Shown here in pieces: positions 5,906-13,755 of a DNA stretch of 64,000 nt. A program made the position numbers and the translations under genes. A model generated the notes under the pieces. That model had not been told where the DNA came from, ran no database searches, and saw only the letters and a program-made list of their open reading frames with translations. The DNA comes from an uncultured Blautia sp. (GTDB taxonomy: Bacteria > Bacillota > Clostridia > Lachnospirales > Lachnospiraceae). Each line of letters starts with the position of its first letter. Within the stretch, counting starts at the first letter, position 1. The stretch lies in NCBI RefSeq assembly GCF_934424005.1, contig NZ_CAKRXI010000002.1, forward strand, positions 60,493-124,492, written 5' to 3'.

Positions 5906-7978
5906 ATGAGATTTAAAATAGAACATGAAATCAGAGGCAGAGTCAGACTTCATATCTGTCAGAAACGAATGACATGCAGACAGGCAGACCAGTTGGAATA
6001 TTTTCTGACAAAACTGAATGGTGTCACCTCTGTCAAAGTAGTAGAGAGAAATCAGGATGCAGTGATCTGTTATTCTGATAACAGAGAAGAAATACTGAGG
6101 GCAATTCAGAACTTTTCTTATGAAAAGGCCGAGGCACCGGAAAGTTATCTCCAGAATTCAGGAAGAGAAATGAATGGAGAATACTGGGAGAAGATGGTAA
6201 ACCATGTTGTACTACATTATGGTAAGAAAATATTCCTGCCACTTCCGGTCCGGACATTTCTGACAACGCTGAAATCTGTGAAATATATCTGGAAAGGTGT
6301 GCGTACACTTGCAAAATGCAGAATCGAAGTTTCGGTACTGGATGCAACGGCAATCGGCGTATCCATGCTCAGAGGCGACTTCAGTACGGCTTCTTCCGTA
6401 ATGTTCCTTCTTGGTTTTGGCGAGATTCTGGAAGACTGGACACATAAAAAGTCTGTGGATGATCTTGCACGAAGCATGTCCCTGAATGTGAGCAGAGTAT
6501 GGCTGATAACAGATGATTCTGAAGTTCAGGTAGGAACAGATGAAATTAAACCTGGTGACAGAGTTCGTATACATATGGGAACTGTGATTCCGTTTGACGG
6601 TATTGTTACAGAAGGCGAGGCTATGGTAAATGAAGCGTCTCTGACAGGGGAATCCATGCCGGTGGCAAAACATGAATCCAGTTATGTATATGCCGGAACG
6701 GTTATGGAGGAAGGTGAACTTACCATTCGCGTAAAAGAAACTTCCAGCTCTACCAAGTTTGAAAAGATCGTAACCATGATCGAAGAGACTGAAAAACTGA
6801 AATCGGCAGTGGAGAGCAAAGCAGAACATCTTGCAGACAGACTGGTTCCGTATACACTTGCTGGTACAGCTCTTACATATGCACTCACACGAAATGTGAC
6901 CAAGGCATTGTCTATTCTTATGGTTGATTTTTCCTGTGCATTGAAACTTGCAATGCCAATTTCTGTTCTTGCAGCGATACGTGAGGCAAATGCACATCAT
7001 ATTACGGTGAAGGGTGGAAAATTCCTGGAAGCAGTTGCTGAGGCAGATACGATTGTGTTTGATAAGACAGGAACACTGACGAAGGCACAGCCGACAGTTG
7101 TTGATGTAGTTTCCTTTAACGGTGATTCAAAAGAAAATCTTCTCAGACTTGCTGCATGCATGGAAGAACATTTTCCACATTCCATGGCAAAAGCAGTTAT
7201 GGATGCCGCAAAAGAATGTGGTCTGACTCATGAAGAAATGCATTCCAAAGTTGAATATATTGTAGCTCATGGAATTTCAACAACGGTAGATGGAAGAAAA
7301 GCAATCATCGGAAGTTATCATTTTGTATTCGAAGATGAAAAATGTACGATTCCGGTCGGAAAGGAAGAGTTGTTCAGAAATCTTCCGGAAGAATATTCTC
7401 ATCTGTATCTTGGAATTGAAGGGGAACTTGCTGCGGTGATCTGTATTGAAGATCCACTTCGACCGGAAGCTCCGGAGGTTATAAAGGCGCTGCGAAAAGC
7501 AGGGTTCACGCAGATCGTTATGATGACAGGTGACAGTGACCGCACGGCAAAAGCAATTGCTGCCAGAGTTGGCGTTGATAAATACTACTCCGAAGTACTT
7601 CCGGAGGACAAAGCGAAATTCGTAGAAGAAGCCAGGGCACAGGGACGTAAAGTCCTGATGGTAGGTGACGGAATTAATGACTCTCCGGCGCTTTCCGCAG
7701 CAGACGTTGGTATTGCAATCAGTGACGGAGCAGAACTTGCAAGAGAAATTGCGGATATCACGATCGGGGCAGATGATCTGAGTGTCATGGTTACACTTAA
7801 GGAAATCAGCAATGGTCTGATGGATAAGATACATAAGAATTACAGACGTATCGTTGGTATTAATGGAAGTCTGATCGCACTTGGTGTGACAGGAGTGATA
7901 CAGCCGACGATGTCAGCACTGCTTCATAATACTTCAACTTTACTGATTGGTATGGACTCCATGAAATCCGTACTCTAA
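5906..7978 (+). CDS. fezB: P1B6-type metal ATPase, FezB-like (ferrosome)
   Basis: This roughly 690-residue P1B-type ATPase has an Arg-rich N-terminal segment (IRGRVRLHI) and a degenerate HMA-like fold without a CxxC. The actuator loop has SLTGESMPV. The metal-binding helix reads DFSCALKLAMP (Cys about residue 344), where copper pumps have CPC. The phosphorylation motif DKTGTLT has Asp386, the HP region reads FPHSMAKA, and the hinge is GDGINDSPAL. The SCA-type helix and basic N-terminus fit the P1B6 group, whose member FezB loads iron into ferrosomes. I chose the ATG at 5906 (AAGGTGATGACA upstream); the in-frame GTG at 5876 would lie inside the preceding terminator. Other heavy-metal export cannot be excluded. 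Confidence 0.85.
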   Translation: MRFKIEHEIRGRVRLHICQKRMTCRQADQLEYFLTKLNGVTSVKVVERNQDAVICYSDNREEILRAIQNFSYEKAEAPESYLQNSGREMNGEYWEKMVNHVVLHYGKKIFLPLPVRTFLTTLKSVKYIWKGVRTLAKCRIEVSVLDATAIGVSMLRGDFSTASSVMFLLGFGEILEDWTHKKSVDDLARSMSLNVSRVWLITDDSEVQVGTDEIKPGDRVRIHMGTVIPFDGIVTEGEAMVNEASLTGESMPVAKHESSYVYAGTVMEEGELTIRVKETSSSTKFEKIVTMIEETEKLKSAVESKAEHLADRLVPYTLAGTALTYALTRNVTKALSILMVDFSCALKLAMPISVLAAIREANAHHITVKGGKFLEAVAEADTIVFDKTGTLTKAQPTVVDVVSFNGDSKENLLRLAACMEEHFPHSMAKAVMDAAKECGLTHEEMHSKVEYIVAHGISTTVDGRKAIIGSYHFVFEDEKCTIPVGKEELFRNLPEEYSHLYLGIEGELAAVICIEDPLRPEAPEVIKALRKAGFTQIVMMTGDSDRTAKAIAARVGVDKYYSEVLPEDKAKFVEEARAQGRKVLMVGDGINDSPALSAADVGIAISDGAELAREIADITIGADDLSVMVTLKEISNGLMDKIHKNYRRIVGINGSLIALGVTGVIQPTMSALLHNTSTLLIGMDSMKSVL

Positions 7979-8017
7979 GGACATTGTAGAATGCGAAAAG
8001 TTAATTAGAGAAAACTC

Positions 8018-8046
8018 TTGACAGCAAGGGTAAAGTATTGTACTAT
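8018..8046 (+). promoter_or_regulatory. Promoter of the DUF3793-flavodoxin operon
   Basis: TTGACA (8018-8023), a 17-base spacer and TACTAT (8041-8046). The transcript would carry the two GTTAG dyads and a 9-bp hairpin ACGGGTATG/CATATCCGT (8081-8102). Confidence 0.8.
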
Positions 8047-8053
8047 CATATCA

Positions 8054-8069
8054 GTTAGAAATAACTAAC
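8054..8069. promoter_or_regulatory. Putative operator 1, GTTAG-N6-CTAAC
   Basis: The perfect dyad GTTAGaaataaCTAAC starts 8 bases after the -10 box, overlapping the likely transcription start. The same half-site geometry recurs at 8119-8134 and, imperfectly, at 4801-4816. Similar GTTAG/CTAAC halves occur in DtxR-type iron boxes, but the regulator here is not identified. Confidence 0.6.
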
Positions 8070-8118
8070 AGACAAAACTTACGGGTATGGAAACATATCC
8101 GTAAATTTAAAACAATGA

Positions 8119-8134
8119 GTTAGATGCAACTAAT
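8119..8134. promoter_or_regulatory. Putative operator 2, GTTAG-N6-CTAAT
   Basis: GTTAGatgcaaCTAAT has the same spacing as operator 1, 65 bases away, and lies just upstream of the DUF3793 ribosome site. Confidence 0.55.
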
Positions 8135-8152
8135 TAATAGGAGATACTAAGA

Positions 8153-8704
8153 ATGTTAGAAGCTGAGATCATAGCACATTGTGCACCTACGCTGGCAGGA
8201 ATCAAAACTGCAAATATGTTTACTTATACACCAGTGAGCAGAAATGAACTGTGTACGGAAATCGAGGAGGAAAACAGAAAGCTAAACTGCAGAGGCGTTT
8301 TTGTGGAAGTACTCAGAACAAGTGAACACAAGGCACTGATTTATGTATACCGCAAAAAGAAACTGGAACAGGACCTGCGGTGTGAAGGTGCATGTGCTCT
8401 TTTGAAAGATTGCGGCTATGAATACCAGGAGACAGATTGCTGCATTCGACAGCTTCAGGAGCGTTTTTTTGAAAAAGACGGTTTTCCACATGAAGTAGGG
8501 CTTTTTCTTGGATATCCTCTTGATGATGTGACTGGCTTTATTGAGCAGAAAGGTAAAAATTATAAGTGTTGCGGAATCTGGAAAGTATATGGAGATGAAC
8601 AACAGACCCAGATACTTTTCCGGAAACTGAAGAAATGTTCGGAAATCTACAGACGTCTTTTTGCGGATGGAAGATCAATTCTTCAGCTGACCGTTGCAGC
8701 ATAA
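8153..8704 (+). CDS. DUF3793 family protein
   Basis: This 183-residue soluble protein matches the DUF3793 pattern: an N-terminal HCAPTLAGIKTANMF, a middle KALIYVYRKKKLEQDL, and a conserved core FPHEVGLFLGYPLDDVTGFIE near residue 115, followed by KCCGIWKVYGD. The function of the family is unknown. It often neighbours flavodoxin genes and iron-regulated loci in gut Clostridia, which is the arrangement here: flavodoxin follows 25 bases after the stop, under one promoter with two iron-box-like operators. Numerous cysteines (for example CIRQ and DCC) hint at metal or redox handling, but this is not shown. Confidence 0.8.
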   Translation: MLEAEIIAHCAPTLAGIKTANMFTYTPVSRNELCTEIEEENRKLNCRGVFVEVLRTSEHKALIYVYRKKKLEQDLRCEGACALLKDCGYEYQETDCCIRQLQERFFEKDGFPHEVGLFLGYPLDDVTGFIEQKGKNYKCCGIWKVYGDEQQTQILFRKLKKCSEIYRRLFADGRSILQLTVAA

Positions 8705-8729
8705 ATAAGAAAGGATAAGGTAAAGCAAG

Positions 8730-9152
8730 ATGAGTAAAGTAGCAGTAGTATATTGGAGTTCAACAGGAAACACAGAAGCTATGGCAAATGCAGTAGCGGA
8801 AGGAGCAAAAGCAGCAGGTGCGGAAGTTACAACTTTTGAAACAGCTGATTTCTCTGCTGAAAAGGTAGATGAGTTTGATGCGATCGCATTCGGCTGCCCG
8901 GCAATGGGAGATGAAGTTCTGGAAGAAGATGAATTTGAGCCGCTGTTCAGCTCCTGTGAGGCAAAACTTTCCGGCAAAAAGATTGGTCTTTTCGGATCCT
9001 ATGGATGGGGAGACGGAGAATGGATGCACAACTGGGAAGATAAGTGTAAAGAAGACGGAGCTGTACTTGCAGCTGATGGTGTGATCTGCCAGGAAGAACC
9101 AGATGATGATGCAGTAGAAAACTGCAAGGCACTTGGCAAAGCGCTTGCATGA
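8730..9152 (+). CDS. Short-chain flavodoxin
   Basis: This 140-residue FMN electron carrier has the phosphate-binding loop YWSSTGNTEAMA (residues 8-19), the FMN-ring loop around FGCPAMGDEVLEEDEFEP, and GSYGWGDGEWM near residue 90. Flavodoxins replace ferredoxin when iron is scarce, which fits the iron-box-like promoter and the neighbouring ferrosome-type genes. It is the second gene of the DUF3793 operon and is closed by a terminator. Confidence 0.93.
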   Translation: MSKVAVVYWSSTGNTEAMANAVAEGAKAAGAEVTTFETADFSAEKVDEFDAIAFGCPAMGDEVLEEDEFEPLFSSCEAKLSGKKIGLFGSYGWGDGEWMHNWEDKCKEDGAVLAADGVICQEEPDDDAVENCKALGKALA

Positions 9153-9196
9153 TTCCAGATCATTTTATAAAAACAATAGAAAATATGATCACAGAG

Positions 9197-9228
9197 AACC
9201 GGAACCTGTTTCTATGGCTTCCGGTTTT
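9197..9228 (+). terminator. Terminator of the flavodoxin operon
   Basis: AACCGGAA/TTCCGGTT (8 bp) with a 14-base loop, followed by a short T run. The next 120 bases before the response regulator are AT-rich without a convincing promoter match. Confidence 0.75.
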
Positions 9229-9349
9229 CGCTTTATGAAAAATAACTTTTAATTCTGTCCAAATTTCTGTCATCCGTTCACAAAACTTACATAAATCTCT
9301 GCTAAGATAAAACAAAATAAAAAGTAAATGTTTGATGGAGGAATGAAAA

Positions 9350-10033
9350 ATGGAAGCCCCAAAGATTCTTGTAGTAGATGATGAAAGTCGTATGCGTAAG
9401 CTTGTGAAGGATTTCCTTGAAAAGAAAAATTTTCATGTACTGGAAGCCGGAGATGGTGAAGAGGCAATGGATATTTTTTATGAAGAAAAAGATATAGCCC
9501 TGTTGATTCTGGATGTTATGATGCCTAAGATGGATGGCTGGGAAGTATGCCGTGAGATCCGCAAAAACTCAAAAGTACCGATCATCATGCTCACAGCCAG
9601 AGGAGATGAACGCGATGAACTTCTTGGTTTTGATCTTGGGGTGGATGAGTATATTTCCAAACCGTTCAGTCCAAAGATCCTGGTAGCCAGAGTAGAAGCA
9701 ATCCTTCGAAGAACCGGACAGGACGCCGGAAACGATGTACTTTCTGCTGGTGGCATCGTGATTGACAAATCTGCTCATCAGGCAAGTGTTGATGGCAAAC
9801 CCATGGAACTGAGCTTTAAGGAATTCGAACTTCTTACGTATTTCCTTGAAAATCAGGGAATTGCATTATCCAGAGAAAAAATCCTGAATTCTGTATGGAA
9901 TTATGATTATTTTGGGGATGCCAGAACCATTGATACACATGTCAAAAAACTCAGAAGCAAAATGGGAGACAAGGGCGAATATATCAAAACCGTCTGGGGC
10001 ATGGGCTACAAATTTGAGGTAGATGAAGCATGA
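9350..10033 (+). CDS. OmpR/PhoB-family response regulator
   Basis: This 227-residue two-domain regulator has a receiver domain (1-120) with acidic pair DDE (residues 10-12), phospho-acceptor Asp55 in LLILDVMMPKMDGW, and the Lys in YISKPFSP. The winged-helix DNA-binding domain (about 130-225) has LSFKEFELL and RTIDTHVKKLRSKMG, typical of the OmpR class. RBS GGAGG precedes the ATG. The stop overlaps the kinase start by 4 bases (ATGA), so the pair is translationally coupled. The signal and targets are unknown; no transporter or cell-wall gene is adjacent to suggest them. Confidence 0.93.
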   Translation: MEAPKILVVDDESRMRKLVKDFLEKKNFHVLEAGDGEEAMDIFYEEKDIALLILDVMMPKMDGWEVCREIRKNSKVPIIMLTARGDERDELLGFDLGVDEYISKPFSPKILVARVEAILRRTGQDAGNDVLSAGGIVIDKSAHQASVDGKPMELSFKEFELLTYFLENQGIALSREKILNSVWNYDYFGDARTIDTHVKKLRSKMGDKGEYIKTVWGMGYKFEVDEA

Positions 10034-11562
10034 AACCAAAGAAGAAAATGGCGGGAAAGTCAGAAAAAAGAAAGTTTCATCCGCTGAGACGGCAGATTGA
10101 ATTCTGGTTTATCGGACTATTCCTGCTTTCCATGGTGATCACAACCGTGATTAATGGACTTTTTCTGGAACATTATTATATCAGCAAAAAGACAGATGTA
10201 TTACAGGAAGCTGTAAAAAATCTCGAGGCGCTGAAGATGACAACAGACTCAGATGGAAAATGCAGTGCAGATATTTCTGATGAAATGTTTAAAGACAGTT
10301 CAGAGAATAATCTTACCTGGGTAGTGATCACAGCAGATGGACAGACAGTATGTTCTGTCGGAAGCAATGAAGATCTTCTGGAGGCCCGGCTTGTCGGTTA
10401 TGCTTATGATCTGGATCAGAAAAAAGATGATCATGCGAAAACACTTCAGCAAAATGATAATTATGTTATACAGCAGGTGCGGGATCGCTTTGCCGGAATG
10501 GAATATGTGGAGAGTTGGGGAGAACTCAAAAATGGCTGTTATTTCCTGATCCGAACGCCACTGGAGAGCATACGTGAGAGCGTTTCCATATCGAATAAAT
10601 TCTATTTCTATGTTGGTATTTTGATCATTGTGGTCAGTGGATTTGTAATCTGGTTTGTGACAAAGAGAATCACGCGTCCGATCAGTGAACTGACACTGCT
10701 TTCCACGAAGATGAGCGAACTGGATTTTGAGGCAAAATATCAGAGCCATGCCGGAAATGAGATCGATGAGCTGGGAGAAAATTTCAACCGCATGTCTGAA
10801 CAGCTGGAAAAGACGATTTCAGAGTTGAAATCTGCAAACAATGAGTTGCAGAAAGATATTGAGAATAAAGAACGAATCGACCAGATGAGACAAGAGTTCC
10901 TGAATAATGTTTCTCATGAGCTGAAAACTCCGATCGCGCTGGTTCAGGGATATGCAGAAGGACTGAAAGAAAATATTTCCGAAGATCCGGAAAGCCGGGA
11001 GTTTTACTGTGATGTTATCATGGACGAGGCATCCAAGATGAACAAGCTGGTTCGTAACCTTCTTACTTTGAATCAGCTGGAATCCGGAAGAGATGAGATG
11101 ACAGTAGAACGCTTTGATATTGTCAGTCTGATACGGGGTGTTCTGCAGTCTATGGATATCATGATCCAGCAGAAAGAGGCAAAGGTCAGCTTTGATGCAG
11201 AAAGGCCTGTCTATGTATGGGCGGATGAATTTAAAATTGAAGAAGTCGTGACAAATTATACAAACAATGCATTGAATCATCTGGATGGAGAAAAAGAGAT
11301 TGAGATCCGTGTTCTGACAGAGGAAGATCATGTGAAGGTAACGGTATTTAATACAGGTACACCGATACCGGAAGAAGATCTCCCGAATCTCTGGAATAAA
11401 TTCTACAAGGTAGATAAGGCGAGAACCAGAGAATATGGTGGCAGCGGTATTGGATTATCTATCGTTAAGGCGATCATGGAAGGCCTACATCAGCAGTATG
11501 GAGTGCAGAACTATGATAATGGTGTGGAATTCTGGTTCACATTAGATAGAAAGAATCAGTAA
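10030..11562 (+). CDS. Sensor histidine kinase
   Basis: This 510-residue membrane kinase is the partner of the response regulator upstream. TM1 is at residues 24-46 and TM2 at about 190-210, enclosing a roughly 140-residue extracytoplasmic sensor. A HAMP linker (RITRPISELTLLSTKMSEL) and a coiled segment follow, then HisKA with His296 in NNVSHELKTPIA, then the HATPase domain with NYTNNALNHL (N box), the VFNTGTPI region and GGSGIGLSIVKAIME (G2 box). The sensor region shows no motif I recognise, so the stimulus is unknown. A terminator follows at once. Confidence 0.93.
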   Translation: MKPKKKMAGKSEKRKFHPLRRQIEFWFIGLFLLSMVITTVINGLFLEHYYISKKTDVLQEAVKNLEALKMTTDSDGKCSADISDEMFKDSSENNLTWVVITADGQTVCSVGSNEDLLEARLVGYAYDLDQKKDDHAKTLQQNDNYVIQQVRDRFAGMEYVESWGELKNGCYFLIRTPLESIRESVSISNKFYFYVGILIIVVSGFVIWFVTKRITRPISELTLLSTKMSELDFEAKYQSHAGNEIDELGENFNRMSEQLEKTISELKSANNELQKDIENKERIDQMRQEFLNNVSHELKTPIALVQGYAEGLKENISEDPESREFYCDVIMDEASKMNKLVRNLLTLNQLESGRDEMTVERFDIVSLIRGVLQSMDIMIQQKEAKVSFDAERPVYVWADEFKIEEVVTNYTNNALNHLDGEKEIEIRVLTEEDHVKVTVFNTGTPIPEEDLPNLWNKFYKVDKARTREYGGSGIGLSIVKAIMEGLHQQYGVQNYDNGVEFWFTLDRKNQ

Positions 11563-11576
11563 AACAGCACAAATCG

Positions 11577-11617
11577 AGACAGATGTAAAGAAATCGCTTT
11601 GCATCTGTCTTTTTTTG
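11577..11617 (+). terminator. Terminator of the two-component operon
   Basis: A 14-bp stem AGACAGATGTAAAG/CTTTGCATCTGTCT (one mismatch) followed by TTTTTTT. Confidence 0.9.
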
Positions 11618-11662
11618 GGTTATACTGGAATAATATCAAAGAAGACAGGATGTGAGAGACAA

Positions 11663-12283
11663 ATGATAGGAATTATTGACTACGATGCGGGCAACATCAA
11701 AAGCGTAGAAAAAGCACTTGCGTACCTTGGGGAGGAGACGATTGTTTCCCGGAATCCGGAGGTGCTTTTAAAAGCAGATAAAGTGATCCTTCCGGGTGTT
11801 GGAAGCTTTGGACAGGCAATGGAGAATCTGCACAGATACAATCTGGTGCCTGTCATTAAAGATATGGTAAAAAATAATACGCCGTTCCTTGGAATCTGTC
11901 TGGGACTGCAACTGCTTTTTGAAAGCAGTGAAGAGACACCGGGCGTAGAGGGGCTTGGTATTCTGAAAGGAAAAATTCTGAGAATTCCACCGGCAGAAGG
12001 CCTTAAAATCCCACATATGGGATGGAATTCGCTGCATCTTCAGAATAACGGAAGACTGTTTCAGGAAATTCCGGAGGACACATATGTATATTTTGTACAT
12101 TCCTATTATCTGCAGGCAGAAGAACCGGAGATCGTAAAGGCAGTGACAGACTACAGCACAACGATCCATGCATCTGTTGAAAAGGGAAATGTATTTGCAT
12201 GCCAGTTCCATCCGGAGAAGAGCAGCAGATACGGCCTCAAGATTCTGGAAAATTTTGCGAAACTGGAAAAGGAGGGGAACTGA
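11663..12283 (+). CDS. hisH: Imidazole glycerol phosphate synthase, glutaminase subunit
   Basis: This 206-residue class I glutamine amidotransferase releases ammonia from glutamine and channels it to HisF in histidine biosynthesis. Visible are DYDAGN at the N-terminus, the oxyanion strand GVGSFGQAM, the nucleophile Cys in [14 protein letters not shown], and the His-Glu pair in CQFHPEKS. The start is the ATG at 11663, because upstream residues overlap the preceding terminator. A TATACT -10-like box lies near 11620. HisF begins one base after the stop. The other his genes are not in this window. Confidence 0.95.
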   Translation: MIGIIDYDAGNIKSVEKALAYLGEETIVSRNPEVLLKADKVILPGVGSFGQAMENLHRYNLVPVIKDMVKNNTPFLGICLGLQLLFESSEETPGVEGLGILKGKILRIPPAEGLKIPHMGWNSLHLQNNGRLFQEIPEDTYVYFVHSYYLQAEEPEIVKAVTDYSTTIHASVEKGNVFACQFHPEKSSRYGLKILENFAKLEKEGN

Positions 12284-12284
12284 T

Positions 12285-13043
12285 ATGTTTACCAAGAGAA
12301 TCATTCCCTGTCTGGATGTCAATAAAGGCCGGGTGGTTAAGGGCGTTAATTTTGTGGATCTGAAAGATGCCGGTGATCCAGTTGAGATTGCAAAAGCATA
12401 TGATGCGGCCGGAGCAGATGAGCTGGTTTTTCTGGATATTACAGCATCCTGTGAAGAACGTGATACAGTAGTTGATATGGTGCGTAAAGTGGCTGCCTGT
12501 GTATTTATTCCATTTACGGTTGGTGGAGGAATCCGTACCGTGGATGATTTTAAGAAGCTTCTCCGGGAGGGGGCAGATAAGATTTCTGTGAATTCTGCTG
12601 CAATAGACCGTCCGGAGCTGATTCGTGAAGCAGCAGAGAAGTTCGGCAGTCAGTGTGTAGTGCTTGCTATAGATGCCAAGAGAAGACCGGGAGGCGGCTG
12701 GAATATCTACAAACATGGCGGACGCCTTGATACAGGACTGGATGCGATTGAATGGGCAAAAAAGGCAGAGGCATTGGGAGCAGGGGAAATCCTTCTTACC
12801 AGCATGGACTGTGATGGAACAAAAGCGGGGTATGACATCGAACTGACCCGTGCAATTTCAGATGCAGTCAGCATTCCGGTTATTGCATCCGGTGGAGCCG
12901 GAACTCTGGAACATTTTTATGATGCTCTGACAGAGGGTGGCGCAGATGCAGCACTTGCAGCATCTTTATTTCATTATAAAGAACTGGAGATCAGTCATGT
13001 GAAGGACTATCTGGCAGACAGAGGAATCTCCGTAAGAAGATAA
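12285..13043 (+). CDS. hisF: Imidazole glycerol phosphate synthase, cyclase subunit
   Basis: This 252-residue (beta/alpha)8 barrel converts PRFAR plus ammonia to IGP and AICAR. Family motifs are [17 protein letters not shown] (catalytic Asp in CLDV), [27 protein letters not shown] (second catalytic Asp) and [23 protein letters not shown] lies 8 bases upstream. It is coupled to hisH. Only the HisHF complex of the pathway is encoded here. Confidence 0.96.
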   Translation: MFTKRIIPCLDVNKGRVVKGVNFVDLKDAGDPVEIAKAYDAAGADELVFLDITASCEERDTVVDMVRKVAACVFIPFTVGGGIRTVDDFKKLLREGADKISVNSAAIDRPELIREAAEKFGSQCVVLAIDAKRRPGGGWNIYKHGGRLDTGLDAIEWAKKAEALGAGEILLTSMDCDGTKAGYDIELTRAISDAVSIPVIASGGAGTLEHFYDALTEGGADAALAASLFHYKELEISHVKDYLADRGISVRR

Positions 13044-13057
13044 GAGGTGAAAGAAAC

Positions 13058-13753
13058 ATGGCTCCTTTATCAGGAGAGTGGCTGGAAGCACTGAAAGGTG
13101 AATTCCATCAGCCATATTATACGAAACTATACAAAACAGTGATGCAGGAATATCAGACACACAAGATCTTTCCTCCGGCAGATGATATGTTCAATGCATT
13201 TCATTTTACACCGCTGAGTCAGGTAAAAGTCGTGATTCTCGGACAGGATCCGTATCACAATGACGGACAGGCGCATGGATTATGTTTCTCTGTAAAAAGA
13301 GATGTAGAGATCCCACCGTCACTGGTCAATATCTATCAGGAACTCCATGATGATCTGGGATGTTATATCCCGGATAACGGTTATCTGGAAAAATGGGCCA
13401 GACAGGGTGTCCTTATGCTTAACACTGTACTGACCGTGCGGGCGCATCAGGCGAATTCGCACAGAGGCATTGGATGGGAGCAGTTTACGGATGCTGCAAT
13501 CCGTATTCTGAATGAGCAGGATCATCCAATTGTATTTCTCCTCTGGGGAAGACCGGCGCAGATGAAAAAATCTATGCTGACCAATCCAAAACATCTGATT
13601 CTGGAAGCACCGCATCCGAGTCCGCTCTCTGCATACAGAGGATTTTTTGGATGCAGACATTTCAGCAAAACAAATGAATTTCTGATTCAGAATGGTCTGG
13701 AGCCGATCGACTGGCAGATTGAAAATAAAGAACAGCAGGAAATTAAGGAGTAA
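13058..13753 (+). CDS. ung: Uracil-DNA glycosylase (family 1)
   Basis: This 231-residue base-excision repair enzyme removes uracil from DNA. The water-activating loop VVILGQDPYH (catalytic Asp) and the Leu/His intercalation loop HPSPLSAYRGFFGC are intact, and the uracil pocket MLNTVLTVR is present. It starts 14 bases after hisF and probably shares its transcript. Length is normal for the family. Confidence 0.96.
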   Translation: MAPLSGEWLEALKGEFHQPYYTKLYKTVMQEYQTHKIFPPADDMFNAFHFTPLSQVKVVILGQDPYHNDGQAHGLCFSVKRDVEIPPSLVNIYQELHDDLGCYIPDNGYLEKWARQGVLMLNTVLTVRAHQANSHRGIGWEQFTDAAIRILNEQDHPIVFLLWGRPAQMKKSMLTNPKHLILEAPHPSPLSAYRGFFGCRHFSKTNEFLIQNGLEPIDWQIENKEQQEIKE

Positions 13754-13755
13754 AC

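Noticed and set aside
10030..11562. Link of the two-component system to the iron block or to hisHF
   Set aside because: It is bounded by terminators on both sides and the sensor domain gives no hint; adjacency alone is not evidence.
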